The notes under the pieces: model-generated
What the model was told of the DNA's origin: nothing
Database searches by the model: none
Seen by the model: the letters and a program-made list of their open reading frames with translations, nothing else
In this document: one piece after another, positions 18,294-23,026 of the stretch
Layout of the letters: each line of letters starts with the position of its first letter
Position numbering within the stretch: the first letter of the stretch is position 1
NCBI GenBank assembly: GCA_004151065.3
Contig: NWUY0300009578.1
Coordinates: 51,619-74,644 of the forward strand
Length of the DNA: 23,026 nucleotides
Direction of reading: 5' to 3'
DNA from: Larix sibirica
Taxonomy: Eukaryota > Streptophyta > Pinopsida > Pinales > Pinaceae
Program-made: the position numbers and the translations under genes

Positions 18294-21200
18294 GTTTTAT
18301 TTTTAGGAGATGCCTTCAATATTAATGTATTCTCATTGATAATTATGTATTTTTAGTTTCATTTATTTTATTCAATTATTTGTTAACATTAACATAAAGG
18401 AAGAAAATCTACGTAACTCTAAATTCCCAAGTATCACAAACCAAATTTTATTAAAACTTAAAGTAACATTGAAGTACTTTTTGAGCCACATTGATCTTAT
18501 TCAATCATTTTTTGATATTAATATAGTGGAAGAAAATTTATACAACCTTAAATTCCTAAGAAATACAAACTCTTAATAATAATGTACAATATGGAAAACT
18601 GACCTTGAATTAAGGTACACTTTTATCCAAAAATTGACTCTCAAGGGATACACATAACAACAAACTCAGAGTTCTAAAAAAACACTCTCACCCAATATAT
18701 AATCAATACAAGACCAATATATAATCAATACAAGACAATGGGATGCTAATAATCTCTTTCTCTAAATATATTCATTTTAGAATTTCTCCCACATTATAAT
18801 CTAACATTGAACTAAGATACACATTCATCCAAAATTAACTCACATGGATCAAAAGATACGCTTAACGTAGCAAATCATGCTCTTCAACCAAACCAAAGGT
18901 TTTACAAATAATACTTTCATCCAATATTTTTGTTTTAGAATTTCTTCCACATTATAATCTAGCACTAAACTAAGATATATATTCGTTCAAAATTAATTGA
19001 CATGGATCAAAGGATACACTTAACATAACAATACATGCCTTTCAACAAAGCCAAATTTTTTACAAATAATACTCACCCAACATATAATCAATATAAGATT
19101 AGGAAAATGCTAACCATTTATAACCTCTTCTTATAAATATATTCATTTTAGATTTTCTCTCATGTTATCTTCTTCCACTAAATCTATTCATTTTATACTT
19201 TTCCCATGTTACATTCTTCTTTCTTTGAATATATTCATTTAGAAAATTTTCCATGTTACAATCTATCTTGCAGTGTTTCCACAATGTATACTTTATAATG
19301 TATTTCTATTAAAAGAACAATTTATGGGTGAGCATATCAACGTTCCTTTAGATATTCTTGATATTATTACTATGTTTTTAAACTTATTTCTCTAGGATTT
19401 CTTAGCAAGATCTTTCATTTAACTTCAAAAATCACTTTCAAACGCATTTCTTGTATATAAAGGTCTTGTGAATAAACAAAACCAACCATAATATTTAAAA
19501 ACACTTTTATAGAAACAAAACAAATAATCGAAAATCAAGAACCTTTAAGCACTGGCTCTACACAAAATTTCTAGGTATTTTGTTCCTCTCAAAGAATTTC
19601 GGCAATTTCCTATCACTTGTTTTTTTCACTTTGGTGAGAAATGAGAGAAAAGTAGAAATTCATGAGAAATTACAAGACCATTTAAAATTTGTAATCGGTT
19701 TTAGCAAATCATTTTTTCTAATAGTAGATAGAAGGGTTGCTATAATGTTGACTTCTAACTATGCACTTATTTTCACTTGTCATACCAAATTAATTAAACG
19801 ACATCATGGCTAACAATCTATAACCTATATAGAATATGTCATACCCAATAAACTTAAGGGAATCATCATTGTGATTGTATCATTTGTACAGTATATATGT
19901 GTTATACCCGATCAATTTAAGCAAATCATGATTGGGAATGTATCATATATGCAAAAACTATGTGTCATACGCAATAAATTTAAAAGTATCGAGAGTGAGA
20001 AGGTATCATCTATATACAAAATCTAATATACAACTTTTAAAGTTCTATAAAAATATCTTCCTAACATTATTGACAAAAAAACATGTAACACCATGAAGTA
20101 GCCTTGGAATATGCTCCTAAATACATCTTTGAATCTTGTATTGCCATCCTCAACCTTATGTAGGAAAATCATGATCATACTAGAATGAACCTCCAAACTT
20201 TTTAAAAGTTGTACAAAAGTGTTTTTCAAAGATTCTTTGCTTATGAAGCATTTGCATAAAAAAAAAAAAACTTTAGAAGCAATGTTGAAAATTTCCAGTC
20301 ATAAAAAGTTCTCAAGTTCCTCAAGAATAATACCAAGTAGCTCCAGGAACAACCATTACAATATTCAAATAGTATATATTTCAAAATCATTTGAACTTAA
20401 AAATGAAATAGCTAGATGGAAACAAACTTTGAACAAAGCTAGGCATTTCACTCTATTGTAAAAACCTTCTAGTCATTATAACAATCACCAAATCCCAAGC
20501 ATGGCAAACCAAAAATTCATTATAATAATCACCAAATCCCAAGCATGGCAAAACAAAAATTCACTTATATTGAAGGTTGTATAATCAATGAGAAAATTAA
20601 ATAAACAATAAACTATTTCTTATTAGGACCCAAAACCCAAATGCATGTGTATACATCAAAATGTTAAATTCATATCAAGAAAAATAAGGTCAGACCATTA
20701 AAAATAGATAAATATTATAACTAATACCTTTTTTAATGTATATGTCATGGTATTATAAATAATATTCTAACTATTCAAATACATTAGATTTTCCTGCTTC
20801 TTTAAACGTGTTAATAATGAGAAAAATCACTATCATTTTTTTCCCGCGAAAAAAAGCATACTATTGTTATTCAATGATAGTGAGAAAAATCATTATCATT
20901 ATGTTCACAATATCTACACTTGTAGTACTCGTTATACTTTACTTGCAAAATATGGAGCACGTTTTCTTCATCAACCAAAGAAGACATCCATGTGTCACAA
21001 CTTAGTGAATTAGGATTTGAATCCATGGTTCTATTGACACTCAAATCTCTATTTATGGAGGGGGTTGAATGAGATGGTGATTCGATACACAAATCTAGTT
21101 TGAAGTTGGGATGTTCTCGTCTTTAGAAGCTATCGACTAGCTTTCAAAGATATCATATAATCATATTGAAAGAAATCCACTATGTCCAATGTTGTAGGGT

Positions 21201-22753
21201 TCTCAAGTGGTAGAAATTTGCGTTTAGGAGCAAGCTAAGAGACATCAACATTGTTGCAACTATTGTAAGGATCGATGAGGGGATGATGGGTTTGGGGTCG
21301 AATCCCTTTCTTAGCAATTTTCTCTTGATATGAATGTTCCCTGCAATAAGATACCAATTGCACAATTTTCATTGACTAATTAATATCATATCAGTTATGT
21401 CCACAATTGAAAGTCCCACTCATATTTGGAAATGGAACTGCAAGAACCTCTCTACCCATGACAGATCAAGGTTTCATATAAATATCAATCCTAAGGGAAT
21501 TGATTGAACCAATAGAGGCAATAAAATTTCATATTTTTTGTAAAGGGATTGGAGTTTTATGATAAGCCCATATTTTTCTTCCATGCTTTAGATTGGGACA
21601 CAGGTAGTTTATCCATCGGAGCCTGTGGCTCTTTCTACATCTTAGTAGACCCACATCACAAAAAGGGAAAAGATTATACATAATCTCTTCAATTCAGAAG
21701 CAATTATTAATTCCATTCAAGAACATGTAAGTAGGGATAGCAAGTAGGGACAAATCCATGTGGCAAGCTATAGAAAGAAACCATTGCACTCATGGCCACT
21801 TATCAACAAGGTAATCTAATTTATCATGGATGTGAATGAGGTTATTATACCATGACAGATGGAAGGTTAAGATGTATTCAAAGACATACAACTTTGATCA
21901 TTTAGATAGTCATCTACTGAAGGTCCTTCGGAGAAAAAATACCTATCAACATAATTATCTTCCTTGATGCTTAATACATCTAAAATTAAAATGAATCTAT
22001 ATAAATAATAATCATTCCAAAACTTACATAAATTGACATAAACCTACCTTGCCTTCTCTTAAACTAAAGTTTGTTTCTTATAATGAACCTAATTTCAATT
22101 TATATTGTTAATATATGATAACAATTTTATATATGAGAAAGCTTATTTAAATAGTTAAGTTGTTCAAAACTTTGTTTTGTGAGGTTTTATTAACCTTTTT
22201 TAACAAACTTCATTTACCTTGAAATTTACAATCTAATGCCATGTGTAAGTGTGTTCTATGGTGAAACTAAGTGGCTTGCACATTGGGTTGTGTTTCTGGT
22301 TCTCTAGTTTCCATATATCCCACATTCAAACAATTACTAATAAGATTAGTTTCCATATATCCCACATTCAAACAATTACTAATAAGATTAGATGCAGTAT
22401 TTGTACCAATCTTTAAAGTATGGTTTCATTTTCTCATATCAAGTGTTTTTAGTTGTATATGTTTCATATTATTGGTGTTGGGTAGTATTTCATGTTAGCA
22501 TTATCTTGTTCGTTGTATCACATACAATGAATTTGATAACATTCCAAATATTATCAATGATTTAGAAATTATCAAATAACATCACACAAATATATACATA
22601 ATGCACATACAATTAGTTGTAATAAGAACAATGTTAAGGAGTTAATAACATGTGCATAGTTTTTAAAAGAGAGTAATCAATCAGATTACATAAAGATGTA
22701 AGTGTAGAACCCAACTTTAATATAGATAAAAAAGATGAGTTACACAATAACTC
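18294..22753. repeat. Large repeat unit, copy 3 (partial, 4460 bp)
   Basis: This matches 4172-8631 at an offset of 14122 with very few substitutions (20526 T against C at 6404; 20876 G against A at 6754). At 20353 it carries C like copy 1, but at 20526 it carries T like copy 2, so it is not simply a duplicate of either. Near-identity stops at about 22754, before the point where the cytochrome c6A exons would begin (about 23246), so no c6A exon of this copy lies in the window. Confidence 0.95.
20836..20855. promoter_or_regulatory. E2F-like palindrome, copy 3
   Basis: This is an exact duplicate of the T7-CCCGCG-A7 element. The copy-3-specific G at 20876 lies 21 bp downstream of it, so the core itself is unchanged in all three copies. 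Confidence 0.4.
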
Positions 22754-23026
22754 TTTAAAACTAGAAGAACCTTCTTTAAATACCCCAATACATTAATATG
22801 TACTAATTCACATGTTCATATGTTCATAATGATTACATTGACCTCTCTCTCTATATATATTCCACTAATTGCACACGTAGATCATTTTTTAGACTAACTT
22901 TTATTATAAATACAATTACCTCGTTACATATAATTTTATCCCATTTATGCCTCCCATGGGTCATATAACGTAATCAAAAGAACTAATGTAGAACCCCTCC
23001 TTTAGGGTCCCCGGAACTGAACCTGA
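22754..23026. repeat. Diverged relative of the unit (equivalent of about 8632-8850)
   Basis: After the breakpoint the sequence still aligns with copy 1, but only patchily. Shared landmarks, in the same order, are AAATACCCCAA, ATGA(C/T)TACATT, a TTGCACA block, TTACATATA, and a CCC-ATTTATGC/CATATATGC-TCCC block followed by a TATATAA-type run. Insertions and many substitutions separate them. The last 38 bases or so, from TGTAGAACCCCTCC, are richer in GC and do not match copy 1 at this place. This shows that part of the unit belongs to an older dispersed repeat family. Confidence 0.7.

Noticed and set aside
22996-23026. TGTAGAACCCCTCC onwards as the start of an LTR
   Set aside because: It begins with TG and is GC-richer than its surroundings, but the window ends before a second LTR, primer-binding site or polyprotein could be seen; a TGTAGAACCC also occurs at 8581 without LTR context.
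1-23026. CRISPR array, bacterial operon or phage content
   Set aside because: Direct repeats are tandem without regular spacers, there are no ribosome-binding sites or long ORFs, and splice junctions plus plant LINE sequence show a plant nuclear origin.

Overview
The window looks like AT-rich nuclear DNA of a land plant. Two things support this: decayed LINE sequence carrying an RNase H domain, a combination typical of plant L1-type elements, and spliced exons of cytochrome c6A, a thylakoid-lumen protein of green plants. Long gene-poor stretches full of degenerate repeats suggest a large genome, perhaps a gymnosperm, but that is inference. There is nothing bacterial here. Nearly all open frames are short chance frames.

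Layout. (1) Positions 1-4041 occur once. About 60-2270 is a heavily mutated plus-strand LINE second ORF: endonuclease/RT linker, reverse transcriptase, C-terminal zinc-finger-like part, then RNase H. It is followed by unassigned low-GC DNA. (2) Positions 4042-11166 form a 7125-bp unit. (3) A single N at 11167 is followed by a second, nearly identical 7125-bp copy at 11168-18292. (4) A single N at 18293 is followed by a third, partial copy at 18294-22753. (5) At about 22754 the third copy switches abruptly to a much more diverged relative of the same sequence and continues so to the window end.

The only recognisable gene is in the repeated unit. Two exons (9124-9187 and 9544-9678, repeated at 16250-16313 and 16670-16804) encode the last 65 residues of cytochrome c6A. 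They include the axial Met region and the two-cysteine loop insertion specific to this family. The exon with the haem-attachment CxxCH motif and the transit peptide is not visible upstream, so the gene either has a very long intron or is a fragment. A 3 x 95-bp tandem array starts exactly at the stop codon. Further downstream are GC-rich hairpins, a 122-bp tandem duplication and a degenerate tRNA-derived SINE-like segment.

The most important caution is that both copy boundaries are single Ns, copies 1 and 2 end on the same base before the N, and the middle segment is wholly contained in the first. The tandem triplication may therefore be an assembly artefact made of allelic or paralogous contigs laid end to end. 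The few substitutions define three different sequence types, which a single diploid locus would not give if all are real.
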